Below the pieces are notes generated by a model. The model made no database searches and was not told where the DNA came from. It was given only the letters and a program-made list of their open reading frames with translations. A DNA stretch of 64,000 nucleotides from Pseudorhodoplanes sp049324435. Lineage in GTDB: Bacteria > Pseudomonadota > Alphaproteobacteria > Rhizobiales > Xanthobacteraceae. The stretch covers positions 1 through 64,000 of the forward strand of contig JBMOOQ010000023.1 of NCBI GenBank assembly GCA_049324435.1, in the 5' to 3' direction. The number at the start of each line of letters is the position of its first letter. Position 1 is the first letter of the stretch. Positions 16,164 to 24,813 of this stretch are shown piece by piece. Both the position numbers and the translations under genes were made by a program.

Positions 16164-16919
16164 TCAGCGCACCGGAAAGTCGAAATAGCTGTTCGGAAAG
16201 GGCTCGTTGCGCAACGTGAAGTGCCACCATTCCTTGTCGTAAGGAATGAAGCCGCGCGCACGCATCGCATCGGCCAGAATCTTGCGGTTGGCACGCGCTT
16301 CTGCGCTGACCTTGCCGGTCTGTCCCGATTGCGGTGAAAGGAAATCGAATGGCGTGCCCATGTCGAGTTCCTGGTCGCCAGGCAGCTTCACCAGCGTCAG
16401 ATCGACGGTCGATCCGCGCGAATGGCCGGAGCGTGACGCGATATAGCCCTCGCGAAACAGATTGCCCTTGGCGACATGCGGATAATACTCAGCCTTGGTG
16501 CTCGTATCGGGATCGCGCGCCCAGCGCACGAAATGCCGGACCGCACGCGCAGGGCGGTAACAGTCGAACACCTTGAGACCATAGCCGCGCGGTCTCAGAT
16601 CGCGCTGCACGGCGGCGAGCGCGGTTGCAGCCTGATGGGTCAGCAGACAAACCGGCGCCTCATAACCGTCGACCTGCGTCCCGACGAAATTGTCGGCGCC
16701 GAAATAGCGCATGTCGACCACAAGACCTGGAATGACGGCCGCGGCATCGACGAAGGCAGGCGGGCGGGCTGCTTGTCTGTCTGGGGAACCGATCTGTGCC
16801 TCCACAGGCAGGGCCGAAAGCATGACGGCCGCGAGCGCCGCGCAGGCGCGAATCGCCCGCAGCCTTTCGAGATGGTGCCGGAGCCGCGCAAATTCTTCAA
16901 TTTTAACAATCACATCCAT
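16164..16919 (-). CDS. D-alanyl-D-alanine dipeptidase, VanX/DdpX family (M15D)
   Basis: The protein carries the zinc-site signatures of VanX-type dipeptidases: SGHSRGSTVDLTLV (SxHxxG...D) and EWWHF near the C-terminus, plus FDCYRPARAVRHFV. It hydrolyses D-Ala-D-Ala dipeptide released from or destined for peptidoglycan. The start at 16919 (MDVIVKIEEFARLRHH, AGGA six bases upstream) gives 251 residues with a signal-type hydrophobic segment (CAALAAVMLSALPVEAQ), so the enzyme is probably periplasmic, unlike cytoplasmic VanX. It is on the opposite strand between proB and proA; recycling of cell-wall peptides rather than vancomycin resistance is the likely role. Confidence 0.9.
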   Translation of the reverse strand: MDVIVKIEEFARLRHHLERLRAIRACAALAAVMLSALPVEAQIGSPDRQAARPPAFVDAAAVIPGLVVDMRYFGADNFVGTQVDGYEAPVCLLTHQAATALAAVQRDLRPRGYGLKVFDCYRPARAVRHFVRWARDPDTSTKAEYYPHVAKGNLFREGYIASRSGHSRGSTVDLTLVKLPGDQELDMGTPFDFLSPQSGQTGKVSAEARANRKILADAMRARGFIPYDKEWWHFTLRNEPFPNSYFDFPVR

Positions 16920-17029
16920 ATCAAATCCTGATCGCTCCGGCGCCATTTTCTGCGCCCCTGACGCTCGCTCCGGCCCAGCGTTACATGATAGAAACGCGCC
17001 CGGAATCCGACACCCCTGCGACAGACACC

Positions 17030-18322
17030 ATGACCGCGCCGCTTAAATCCGTCGATACGACCGCCTCCGTCGCAACCCTGATGCAGGACATCGGGCAGCG
17101 CGCCCGCAAGGCGGCGCGTATCCTTGCGCTGGCACCGGCGACGCAGAAAGACAAGGCGCTGCGCGCGATGGCGAAGGCAATCCGTGCGGCGGCACCGGAT
17201 ATTCTCGCGGCAAACGAAGCCGATGTCGCCGACGCGAAGGCTGCCGGCGTCGCCGGCTCGTTCCTCGACCGCCTGACGCTCGACGCCAGGCGCATCGACT
17301 CGATGGCGAAAGGTCTTGAGGTGGTGGCCAAGCTCAAGGATCCGGTTGGACAGGTCATGGCCAAGTGGAAGCGGCCGAACGGCATGACCATCGAGCGCGT
17401 GCGCACGCCGATCGGCGTGATCGGCGTGATCTATGAAAGCCGGCCAAATGTCACCGCCGATGCCGGCGCGCTCTGCCTGAAAGCGGGCAATGCCGCGATC
17501 CTGCGCGGCGGTTCGGACTCGCACCGTTCCTCGCGCGCGATTCACGCAGCAATGCTGCAAGGCCTGCGTGCTGCCAAACTTCCCGACGATGCGATCCAGC
17601 TCGTGCCGGTGCGCGACCGCGCGGCGGTCGGCGAGATGCTGGCGGGGCTTGGCGGCAATATCGACGTCATCGTTCCGCGCGGAGGAAAAAGCCTCGTCGC
17701 GCGCGTGCAGGAGGAGGCGCGCGTTCCGGTCTTCGCGCATCTCGAAGGCATCTGCCATGTCTATATCGACAAGAAGGCAAAGCCTGCGATGGCGAAGGAA
17801 ATCGTGTTGAACGCCAAGATGCGGCGCACCGGCGTCTGCGGCGCAGCCGAAACCCTGCTGATCGACAAGGCTGCGGATCAGAAGGTTTACAGACCCGCGA
17901 TTGAAGCATTGCTCGATGCCGGCTGCGAAATCCGCGGTGACGAGACCGTGCGGACGCTCGACCCGCGCATCAAGCCCGCGAGCAAGGAAGATTTCGGCAA
18001 GGAATTTCTTGACGCGATCATTGCGGCAAAGACGGTCGATGGCGTCGAGGGCGCGATGGACCATATCGCCCGTTACGGATCGCAGCACACCGATGCCATC
18101 ATTACGCAGGACAAGAAGGCCGCCGAGCGGTTCCTGAACGAGGTCGATTCCGCGATCGTTTTGCACAACGCTTCGACGCAATTCGCCGATGGCGGCGAGT
18201 TCGGCTTCGGCGCCGAGATTGGCATCGCCACCGGACGCATGCATGCACGCGGACCGGTCGGCGTCGAACAGCTCACCTCGTTCAAATACCGCGTGCGCGG
18301 CAGCGGGCAGACCCGGCCGTGA
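17030..18322 (+). CDS. proA: Glutamate-5-semialdehyde dehydrogenase (gamma-glutamyl phosphate reductase)
   Basis: ProA reduces gamma-glutamyl phosphate with NADPH in the second step of proline synthesis, working with ProB. The sequence shows the aldehyde dehydrogenase-like fold: RTPIGVIGVIYESRPNVT near the cofactor site, ILRGGSDSHRSS, HLEGICHVYIDK and the catalytic cysteine in RRTGVCGAAETLL. Starting at MTAPLKSVDTTASV (17030) gives 430 residues, the normal length; an ATG 15 codons upstream (16985) is open but lacks support. It is divergent from the dipeptidase gene, with overlapping regulatory space. Confidence 0.96.
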   Translation: MTAPLKSVDTTASVATLMQDIGQRARKAARILALAPATQKDKALRAMAKAIRAAAPDILAANEADVADAKAAGVAGSFLDRLTLDARRIDSMAKGLEVVAKLKDPVGQVMAKWKRPNGMTIERVRTPIGVIGVIYESRPNVTADAGALCLKAGNAAILRGGSDSHRSSRAIHAAMLQGLRAAKLPDDAIQLVPVRDRAAVGEMLAGLGGNIDVIVPRGGKSLVARVQEEARVPVFAHLEGICHVYIDKKAKPAMAKEIVLNAKMRRTGVCGAAETLLIDKAADQKVYRPAIEALLDAGCEIRGDETVRTLDPRIKPASKEDFGKEFLDAIIAAKTVDGVEGAMDHIARYGSQHTDAIITQDKKAAERFLNEVDSAIVLHNASTQFADGGEFGFGAEIGIATGRMHARGPVGVEQLTSFKYRVRGSGQTRP

Positions 18323-18329
18323 CTCGACC

Positions 18330-18458
18330 CTCGCGTCCCGGGCGCAGCGCAGCACGCAGTGGTGCGCTGCATAACCGGTACCCACTCAGTCACAGCGCAA
18401 ACATGGGTCCCGGCTCGGCGTCGCATCGCTGCGCGCTGCGCCGCGTCCGGGACACGAG
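18330..18458. repeat. Dispersed long palindrome, TCTCGTGTCCC type, copy 2 (proA-nadD gap)
   Basis: CTCGCGTCCCGG (18330-18341) and CCGGGACACGAG (18447-18458) are imperfect inverted ends, and the interior repeats the words GGGCGCAGCGCAG, ATGGGTCCCGGC and GCGTCGCATCGCTG of the copy at 14430-14548. The element ends three bases before the first possible nadD start codon, so it fills the whole proA-nadD gap. Confidence 0.8.
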
Positions 18459-18461
18459 ACA

Positions 18462-19139
18462 ATGAAGCCCGGCGAATCCCCGCCCCGCACGCTGGTCAGG
18501 AGCGTGACCAAGCAGCGCGTCACGCTTCCGCTGCACGCGCCCGGCATGCGGATCGGATTGTTCGGCGGCTCGTTCAATCCCGCGCATGAGGCGCATCGCG
18601 CGGTCAGCTTGCTCGCGATGAAGAAACTGCAGCTCGACCGGATGTGGTGGCTGGTTACGCCGGGCAATCCGCTGAAGGACACCCGCGATCTTCCCACACT
18701 CGATGATCGCATCGCACAGGCCGCCGCGCTTGCCGGTCACCCGCGGATCGACGTGACAGGCTTTGAGGCCGTCATCGGCACGAAATATTCCTGCGATACG
18801 ATTCGCTGGCTCAAGACCGAAGCACCGGGCACGCATTTCGTCTGGATCATGGGCGCCGACAACCTGAAAAGCTTCCATCGCTGGAAGAACTGGCGCGACA
18901 TCTTCCTGATGCTGCCGATCGCCGTGGTCGATCGCGGGGGCCTTTCGTTGCAGGCCGCATCCGGACCCGCCGCCATCAGTTTCGCAAAAGCCCGCATTCC
19001 CGAAAGCCAGGCCTCCACCCTGCCCGGGCTGGCGCCCCCGGCCTGGGTCTACCTCCACGGCGTCAAATCAGACCTGTCCTCAACCCAGATCCGGGAGGCC
19101 AAAATCGGGGCCACCAGGGACCGTGGCGGAACGCCATGA
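18462..19139 (+). CDS. nadD: Nicotinate-nucleotide adenylyltransferase
   Basis: NadD couples nicotinate mononucleotide with ATP to give deamido-NAD. The nucleotidyltransferase signature is visible as RIGLFGGSFNPAHEAHR, with the C-terminal DLSSTQIREA (ISSTxIR-type) motif and FVWIMGADNLKSFHRW between them. The start at 18462 gives 225 residues including a basic leader before the fold; ATG at 18546 (MRIGLFGG) is an alternative, and the dispersed repeat ending at 18458 makes the upstream start uncertain. The order nadD-rsfS-rlmH is conserved in many bacteria. Confidence 0.95.
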   Translation: MKPGESPPRTLVRSVTKQRVTLPLHAPGMRIGLFGGSFNPAHEAHRAVSLLAMKKLQLDRMWWLVTPGNPLKDTRDLPTLDDRIAQAAALAGHPRIDVTGFEAVIGTKYSCDTIRWLKTEAPGTHFVWIMGADNLKSFHRWKNWRDIFLMLPIAVVDRGGLSLQAASGPAAISFAKARIPESQASTLPGLAPPAWVYLHGVKSDLSSTQIREAKIGATRDRGGTP

Positions 19140-19161
19140 CTGTTGAAAGTATTTACCCAAC

Positions 19162-19647
19162 GTGCCTACATTTGTGCGTGTTGAGTCCCTACATCTGCCG
19201 GGCACAACGTTAGAAGGAAAGGACCCCCTGAGCACACAAGCCATCGCGCGGCCCCGTGCAAAGACCAGTGCCGTACCGCGACCCGTCTCGGAGGTGCGTG
19301 ACGCCTCTCAGACCCTGAATGTGGTCCTCGAGCGCCTTGATGAGATGAAGGCCGAGGATATCGTCACCATAGACCTCACCGGCAAATCTTCGATCGCTGA
19401 CGCCATGGTGGTGGCCTCTGGCCGCTCCAACCGCCATGTCGGCTCGGTCGCGGACGATGTCGTCGAGCATCTCAAGAAGGCCGGCCTCAAGAACATTCGG
19501 GTCGAGGGACAGCCGCATTGTGACTGGGTCCTGATCGACGCGGGCGATGTGATCGTCCACGTCTTCCGTCCGGAAGTTCGCGAGTTCTACGCGATCGAAA
19601 AGATGTGGGCGGATACCAAGAGCCCGGCTCGGCGCAAGTCGAGCTGA
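19162..19647 (+). CDS. rsfS: Ribosome silencing factor RsfS (Iojap/YbeB family)
   Basis: RsfS binds ribosomal protein L14 and blocks subunit joining when nutrients fall. The core is clear: LNVVLERLDEMKAEDIVTID, DAMVVASGRSNRHVGSVAD, and GQPHCDWVLIDAGDVIVHVF. The listed start is a GTG, giving 161 residues with a long N-terminal tail. A CTG at 19228 is an attractive alternative because an AGAAGGAAAGGA purine run ends five bases before it. It lies between nadD and rlmH on the same strand. Confidence 0.93.
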   Translation: MPTFVRVESLHLPGTTLEGKDPLSTQAIARPRAKTSAVPRPVSEVRDASQTLNVVLERLDEMKAEDIVTIDLTGKSSIADAMVVASGRSNRHVGSVADDVVEHLKKAGLKNIRVEGQPHCDWVLIDAGDVIVHVFRPEVREFYAIEKMWADTKSPARRKSS

Positions 19648-19666
19648 GACAGAGGTATCCGGTCCG

Positions 19667-20149
19667 ATGCGCGTGCTGGTGCTCGCGGTCGGCCGCATGA
19701 AGAAGGGCGCGGAGGCGGATCTGGCCGACCGCTATCTGAAGCGCGCTGCGCAGGCGGGCCGTGCTATCGGCATCCGCTCAATTGAAATCGTCGAAATTCG
19801 CGAGAGCCGGGCGCCTGAAGCCGAGCGCCGCAAGCTCGAGGAATCCATCGCCATTGCCAATGTGATTCCGGACGGCGCAGCGATTGTGCTGCTCGACGAG
19901 CGTGGGGAGGGGCTGTCGAGTGCGGCCTTTGCCGGCCAGCTCGGCCGCTGGCGCGATGCCGGGCAGCAAGTCACGGCCTTCGTGATCGGCGGCGCGGACG
20001 GGCTGTCGGAAGCCCTGCGCGACAAAGCCCGGCTCACATTAAATTTCGGACAGGCGACCTGGCCCCATCAATTGGTCCGGATCATGCTTTTGGAACAGCT
20101 GTATCGGGCCGTGACAATCCTGTCCGGCCACCCATATCACCGGGAATAG
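19667..20149 (+). CDS. rlmH: 23S rRNA (pseudouridine1915-N3)-methyltransferase RlmH
   Basis: RlmH methylates pseudouridine 1915 of 23S rRNA. The 160-residue length and SPOUT knot are typical: GAAIVLLDERGEGLSSAAFA, FVIGGADGLSEALRDKA and the C-terminal QLVRIMLLEQLYRAVTILSG with terminal HPYHRE, the hallmark ending of the family. It follows rsfS by 19 bases. A two-gene unit with rsfS is the expected arrangement. Confidence 0.97.
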   Translation: MRVLVLAVGRMKKGAEADLADRYLKRAAQAGRAIGIRSIEIVEIRESRAPEAERRKLEESIAIANVIPDGAAIVLLDERGEGLSSAAFAGQLGRWRDAGQQVTAFVIGGADGLSEALRDKARLTLNFGQATWPHQLVRIMLLEQLYRAVTILSGHPYHRE

Positions 20150-20211
20150 GGCGTCGAGATGGGCCTCCGAAGGCATAAGATGGCCGTGATTCGACGGCAC
20201 AAGCGAGCTGA

Positions 20212-21558
20212 ATGAACGCGCTCCGCAGGACCTCGGCTGGATTCCGCCCGATTGTGGCGGCGGGCGCCTTTTTTGCCGCGGCGGTGCTGGGAGCGCCGGA
20301 AGGTTTTGCCCAGACGGCGCCGGTCAGGCCGGATCCCAGTGGCGGGCTCGACAATGATATTCTGAAGGCCCGCGGCCAGGAACTCGCCGCAATCCGTGCC
20401 GAGCAGCAGCGTGCCGCCGAAACCGAGGCGAAGCTGCGCGCCGAAATCGCAGCACTTGGCCAAGACCGCCGCAAACTCAACACGGATCTGATCGGAACAG
20501 CGGCACGCCTGCGCGAGGTCGAGGCGCGGCTGGCCGCAACCGAAGGCCGTCTCGCTCCTCTGGAGGAGCAGGAGCTGGCATTGCGCAATTCCTTGAGTGA
20601 GCGGCGCAGCACGATTGCCGAAGTTCTGGCGGCACTGCAGCGGATGGGCCGCCGGCCACCGCCGGCCTTGCTTGTCAGCCCGGACGACGCTGCCACGGCT
20701 CTTCGCAGCGCCATTGTCCTTGGTGCCGTTGTCCCGGAATTGCGCGAGCGCGCTGAAAAAGTGGCCGCCGATCTTCGCGCCCTGCAAAATCTGCGGATGT
20801 CGATTGCCAAAGAACGGACGACGCTCTCGGCCGATCTGAAAACGCTATCGGACAATCAGCGGCGGATGACACTCCTGATCGAGGAGCGGCAGAAGCAGCA
20901 GGCCGAGTCCGAGCGCGCGCTTGAACAGAGCCGTGCGCAGGCAGGCATGCTCGCGCGCCAGGCGGAGACGTTGCAGGATCTCGTAACGCGGCTTGAGCAG
21001 GGCCTCGACAATGCGGCTCGCGCAGCACGAAGCACGCCCGAGACCGATCAAAAAAACGCGACGCCGCCGGCGCTTGTTGCGCTCAACGATCCCGGACGTC
21101 TGTCACCGGCGATCGCATTTGCCTCGACCCGTGGAACTCTACGTATGCCGGTTAACGGGGTCAAAATCCGCGATTTCGGGGCCGCAGACGGCCTCGGCGG
21201 TTCGGAGCGCGGCATCTCGGTCGCCACACGTCCCGGCGCACAGGTGACGTCGCCATGCGACGGCTGGGTCGTCTATGCCGGACCGTTTCGCTCCTATGGG
21301 CAACTCTTGATCCTGAATGCCGGCGGCGGGTATCATATCGTCCTCGCGGGAATGGATCGGATTTCCGTCGAAATCGGCCAGTTCGTGCTGACGGGCGAAC
21401 CAGTCGCTGTGATGGGCAGCGGGACAACTCAGGTGGCGGCCGCTTCCTCGATGGGGACCAGCCAACCGGTGCTTTACGTCGAATTTCGCAAGGACGGTAC
21501 CCCCGTCGATTCCGGCCCGTGGTGGGCCAAGAAAGAAAGTGAGAAGGTCCGCGGATGA
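20212..21558 (+). CDS. envC: Murein hydrolase activator, EnvC family (degenerate LytM)
   Basis: The 448-residue exported protein has a signal peptide (ending in GFAQTAPV), a long coiled coil (about residues 45-275, rich in Glu, Arg, Ala and Leu) and a C-terminal LytM/M23-like domain (about 310-445; GISVATRPGAQVTSPCDG, VVYAGPFRSYGQLLILNAGG). The second histidine expected in the HxH zinc motif is replaced (YHIVLAGMD), so the domain should be inactive as a peptidase. In E. coli such a protein activates amidases AmiA/B at the septum together with FtsEX. Its stop overlaps the ctpA start by four bases, a common pairing. Confidence 0.9.
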   Translation: MNALRRTSAGFRPIVAAGAFFAAAVLGAPEGFAQTAPVRPDPSGGLDNDILKARGQELAAIRAEQQRAAETEAKLRAEIAALGQDRRKLNTDLIGTAARLREVEARLAATEGRLAPLEEQELALRNSLSERRSTIAEVLAALQRMGRRPPPALLVSPDDAATALRSAIVLGAVVPELRERAEKVAADLRALQNLRMSIAKERTTLSADLKTLSDNQRRMTLLIEERQKQQAESERALEQSRAQAGMLARQAETLQDLVTRLEQGLDNAARAARSTPETDQKNATPPALVALNDPGRLSPAIAFASTRGTLRMPVNGVKIRDFGAADGLGGSERGISVATRPGAQVTSPCDGWVVYAGPFRSYGQLLILNAGGGYHIVLAGMDRISVEIGQFVLTGEPVAVMGSGTTQVAAASSMGTSQPVLYVEFRKDGTPVDSGPWWAKKESEKVRG

Positions 21559-22898
21559 TGCGCAAGACATTCCTGGTACTGGTGGGTGCCGCCACGGGCG
21601 CAGCACTCACGCTGGTCGCGGTGCAACCCCGCTCGGTGTTTTCGGGCATGAGCGCACGCGCGGCTGCGTCCGCAGATACCTATCGCAATCTCAACCTGTT
21701 CGGTGATGTGTTCGAGCGTGTCCGCTCCGACTATGTCGAGAAGCCGGACGACGCCAAGCTCGTCGAAACCGCAATCAACGGCATGCTCGCCGGCCTCGAT
21801 CCGCATTCGAGCTACATGGACGGCAAGAGCTTCCGTGACATGCAGATTCAGACTCGCGGTGAATTCGGCGGGCTTGGCATCGAAGTCACGATGGAAGACG
21901 GTCTCGTGAAGGTCGTCGCACCGATCGACGACACGCCCGCCGCCAAGGCCGGCATTCTGGCAAACGACATCATCACTCATCTCGACGACGAGGCGGTGCA
22001 GGGTCTCACCCTGAATCAGGCTGTCGAAAAGATGCGCGGACCGGTCAACACCAAGATCAAGCTGCGCGTCATGCGCAAGGGCGCCGAGAAGCCGCTCGAC
22101 ATCGCAATCACGCGCGACATTATTCGCGTGCGTTCAGTGCGCTCGCGTCAGGAAGGCGACGACGTCGCCTATATCCGCATCACGCAATTCAACGAGCAGA
22201 CCACCGAAGGCGTGAAGAAAATGATCGGCGATCTGTCCTCCCAGATCCCGGCCGACAAACTGAAGGGTTTCATTATCGACCTGCGCAACAACCCGGGCGG
22301 CCTGCTCGATCAAGCCATCTCGGTCTCCGACATCTTCCTCGATCGCGGCGAGATCGTTTCGACCCGCGGCCGCAATGTCGAAGAGACCCAGCGCTTTAAC
22401 GCGCGCGCCGGCGACCTGACCAAGGGCAAGCCGATCATCGTGCTGATCAATGGCGGCTCGGCTTCCGCCTCCGAAATCGTGGCTGGCGCGCTGCAGGACC
22501 ACAAGCGGGCGACCGTGCTCGGCACCCGCTCCTTCGGCAAGGGGTCGGTGCAGACCATCATCCCGCTCGGCGCCGGCAACGGTGCGCTACGGCTGACCAC
22601 GGCGCGCTATTACACGCCGTCCGGCAAATCGATCCAGGCCAAGGGCATCACCCCGGATATCGAGGTGCTGCAGGACGTGCCGGAGGACATGAAGGCGCGA
22701 GCGGATTCCAAGGGCGAGTCCTCGCTGCGCGGCCATCTGAAGGCCGAAGGTGACGAGCAGACCGGCTCGCAGTCCTACATTCCGCCGGATCCCAAGGACG
22801 ACAAGGCGCTGAAGATGGCGGTGGACCTGCTGCGCGGCACCGTCACCAACTCGGCCTTCCCGCCGAGCGCCAAGCGGGCCGAGGCTCCGAAACGGTAA
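21555..22898 (+). CDS. ctpA: Carboxyl-terminal processing protease, S41 family
   Basis: A periplasmic serine protease of 447 residues. It has an N-terminal membrane/signal segment (TFLVLVGAATGAALTLVAV), a PDZ domain (about 85-175, GEFGGLGIEVTMEDG, AAKAGILANDIITHLDD) and the S41 core with catalytic Ser in NGGSASASEIVAGAL and Lys in GTRSFGKGSVQT. Such enzymes trim the C-termini of exported proteins and often control peptidoglycan hydrolases, which fits its overlap with the envC-like gene. A clear intrinsic terminator follows. Confidence 0.95.
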   Translation: MMRKTFLVLVGAATGAALTLVAVQPRSVFSGMSARAAASADTYRNLNLFGDVFERVRSDYVEKPDDAKLVETAINGMLAGLDPHSSYMDGKSFRDMQIQTRGEFGGLGIEVTMEDGLVKVVAPIDDTPAAKAGILANDIITHLDDEAVQGLTLNQAVEKMRGPVNTKIKLRVMRKGAEKPLDIAITRDIIRVRSVRSRQEGDDVAYIRITQFNEQTTEGVKKMIGDLSSQIPADKLKGFIIDLRNNPGGLLDQAISVSDIFLDRGEIVSTRGRNVEETQRFNARAGDLTKGKPIIVLINGGSASASEIVAGALQDHKRATVLGTRSFGKGSVQTIIPLGAGNGALRLTTARYYTPSGKSIQAKGITPDIEVLQDVPEDMKARADSKGESSLRGHLKAEGDEQTGSQSYIPPDPKDDKALKMAVDLLRGTVTNSAFPPSAKRAEAPKR

Positions 22899-22924
22899 TT
22901 CTCGAAGCAGCAAAGGATGGCGGA

Positions 22925-22954
22925 GGGGCGGCGTGACAGCCGCCCCTTTCGTTT
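22925..22954 (+). terminator. Intrinsic terminator after ctpA
   Basis: GGGGCGGC (22925-22932) and GCCGCCCC (22939-22946) form an 8-base stem with loop GTGACA, followed by TTTCGTTT. It lies 27 bases after the ctpA stop codon. Confidence 0.8.
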
Positions 22955-23023
22955 GCGCGGACCGGCCAAATCCACTCCGTGCTAGAGTCGCGCGATGATT
23001 CGCGAATCCCGGGCATCGCCGCC

Positions 23024-24163
23024 GTGGATGAACTGAACGCACCTCTCGGCCAGGGCCCGGCCCCCAAGCGCCGGCTTCCGATCGCACGATTGGCAACCCA
23101 GGGCCTCGCCGGGCTGCTCGCGCTTGCGCTGGCCATCTTTGTGCTGTGGGCATCGGTGGTGCGCGATCCCATGGGCGGCGAACCCCAGGCGCAGGCGCCG
23201 ATCCCGCCCGTGCAAAAGGCCGAAGCACCGCAAGGCCAGCCTGCGGCTCCGGCCGTGCCCGAAAAGACCGCGCCGCCGCCCGGAGCGCAAACCGTCAACA
23301 TTATCGACGGCATGACAGGCAAGCGCCAGGAGGTGGTGATCGGTACCTCGTCGGGGAGCTCACGCGCCACCGGTGATCCGCGGCTGCTCGAAAATACGCG
23401 CCATGGACAAATCCCGCGGATCGGTTCGGACGGCGTCCGGCCCTCGGATGTGTATGCGCGCAAGGAAAAGCCGGGCGCCGGCGAGTTCCAGATCGCGATC
23501 GTGGTCGGCGGACTGGGCGTGAGCGCGACGACCACCGCCAATGCTCTCTCGAAATTGCCCGGCGCCGTCAGTCTCGCCTTCACGCCCTATGGCAACGATC
23601 TCGACACGCTGGTCGCGCAGGCACGCGAGAAGGGACACGAAGTGCTGCTGCAGGTTCCGATGGAACCGCACGATTATCCGGACAACGATCCGGGACCGCA
23701 GACGCTTTTGTCGTCGCTGTCCGCCGAGCAGAATGTCGATCGGCTGCACTGGCTGTTCAGCCGCTTCCAAGGCTATGTCGGCATCATCAATTTCATGGGC
23801 GCGCGCTTCACCGCATCGGAAAATGCGCTGGCGCCTGTGCTGCGCGAATTATCCAAACGCGGCCTGATCTATGTCGACGATGGTTCCTCGCCGCGCAGCC
23901 AGGCCGGTCAGATCGCCGGCGCGAACAAACTGCCTTACGCGAAGGCCGAAGTCGCGATCGATGCGGTGCCGAGCGCGGCCGAGATCGACAACGCGCTGAA
24001 ACGTCTCGAATCGCTGGCGCGGAGCGGCGTGGTCGTGGTCGGCTATTCGTCGGCGCTTCCGGCGAGCATCGACCGCATCGCCAAATGGGCGAAATCGGCC
24101 CAGTCGCGCGGCATCGTGCTGGTTCCGATCACCGCCGCCGCGGTTCGTCCTCGCTCGACGTAA
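23024..24163 (+). CDS. Divergent polysaccharide deacetylase family protein (YibQ-like)
   Basis: The protein has one N-terminal membrane anchor (GLAGLLALALAIFVLWASVV), a proline-rich linker with GDPRLLENTRHGQIPRIG, and a C-terminal domain of about 230 residues (FQIAIVVGGLGVSATTTANAL, LLQVPMEPHDYPDNDPGP, YVGIINFMGARFTASENAL, DDGSSPRSQAG) typical of DUF610/YibQ. These are NodB-fold relatives whose role at the cell envelope is not established. The frame opens with GTG at 22979, but a GTG at 23024 (DELNAPLGQ next) fits the family's usual N-terminus and is chosen. It precedes rppH on the same strand. Confidence 0.88.
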   Translation: MDELNAPLGQGPAPKRRLPIARLATQGLAGLLALALAIFVLWASVVRDPMGGEPQAQAPIPPVQKAEAPQGQPAAPAVPEKTAPPPGAQTVNIIDGMTGKRQEVVIGTSSGSSRATGDPRLLENTRHGQIPRIGSDGVRPSDVYARKEKPGAGEFQIAIVVGGLGVSATTTANALSKLPGAVSLAFTPYGNDLDTLVAQAREKGHEVLLQVPMEPHDYPDNDPGPQTLLSSLSAEQNVDRLHWLFSRFQGYVGIINFMGARFTASENALAPVLRELSKRGLIYVDDGSSPRSQAGQIAGANKLPYAKAEVAIDAVPSAAEIDNALKRLESLARSGVVVVGYSSALPASIDRIAKWAKSAQSRGIVLVPITAAAVRPRST

Positions 24164-24219
24164 TACAGGCACGTGCTCGCGATCTTGCAATGAGCGCGCG
24201 GCCCGGCGCACAATTGGGC

Positions 24220-24723
24220 ATGACAAAAGACCGGTACGACGATCTCCCCTATCGCGCCTGCGTCGGCATGATGGTGCTCAATCGCGACGGCAACGTCTTC
24301 ATCGGCCGCCGCTGCGGCGGCCCGGAACATGTCGACGCGATCCATAGCTGGCAGATGCCGCAAGGTGGCGTGGACGAGGGCGAAGACCTTTACGCAGCGG
24401 CCTTGCGTGAATTGCAGGAAGAAACCAGCATCCGCTCGGTGACGAAACTCGGCGAGATCGACGAGTGGCTCTCCTACGACATTCCGCGGCAGATCGCGGG
24501 CCGCGCCTGGAAAGGAAAATATCGCGGCCAGAAGCAGAAATGGTTCGCGTTCCGCTTCACCGGCAACGACCGGGAAATCAACATTCTCAATCCCGCCGGC
24601 GGCCACAAGCCGGAATTCGTCGAATGGCGGTGGGAGCCGATGCGTAATCTTCCCGGCCTCATCATTCCGTTCAAGCGCCCGGTCTATGAAATCGTGGTGC
24701 GCGAGTTTTCCCGTTTCGCGTAA
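24220..24723 (+). CDS. rppH: RNA pyrophosphohydrolase (Nudix)
   Basis: RppH removes pyrophosphate from triphosphorylated 5' ends of RNA and so starts mRNA decay. The Nudix box is complete: GGVDEGEDLYAAALRELQEE preceded by WQMPQ. The start MTKDRYDDLPYRACVGMM at 24220 gives 167 residues, the usual size; an in-frame ATG at 24190 would add ten. C-terminal EIVVREFSRFA closes the fold. It follows the YibQ-like gene by 56 bases. Confidence 0.95.
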   Translation: MTKDRYDDLPYRACVGMMVLNRDGNVFIGRRCGGPEHVDAIHSWQMPQGGVDEGEDLYAAALRELQEETSIRSVTKLGEIDEWLSYDIPRQIAGRAWKGKYRGQKQKWFAFRFTGNDREINILNPAGGHKPEFVEWRWEPMRNLPGLIIPFKRPVYEIVVREFSRFA

Positions 24724-24813
24724 CCGAACGCGCCGGTGCGGGACGTTTCGCCGCATCCTGGCGCCATGACGTTGGCACCCGGCATTCCTAGCTCTCCAGC
24801 GCAACAGGAGACG

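Noticed and set aside
16164..16919. Vancomycin resistance gene cluster
   Set aside because: No vanA/vanH ligase or dehydrogenase is nearby, and the organism is Gram-negative; recycling of D-Ala-D-Ala is more likely.
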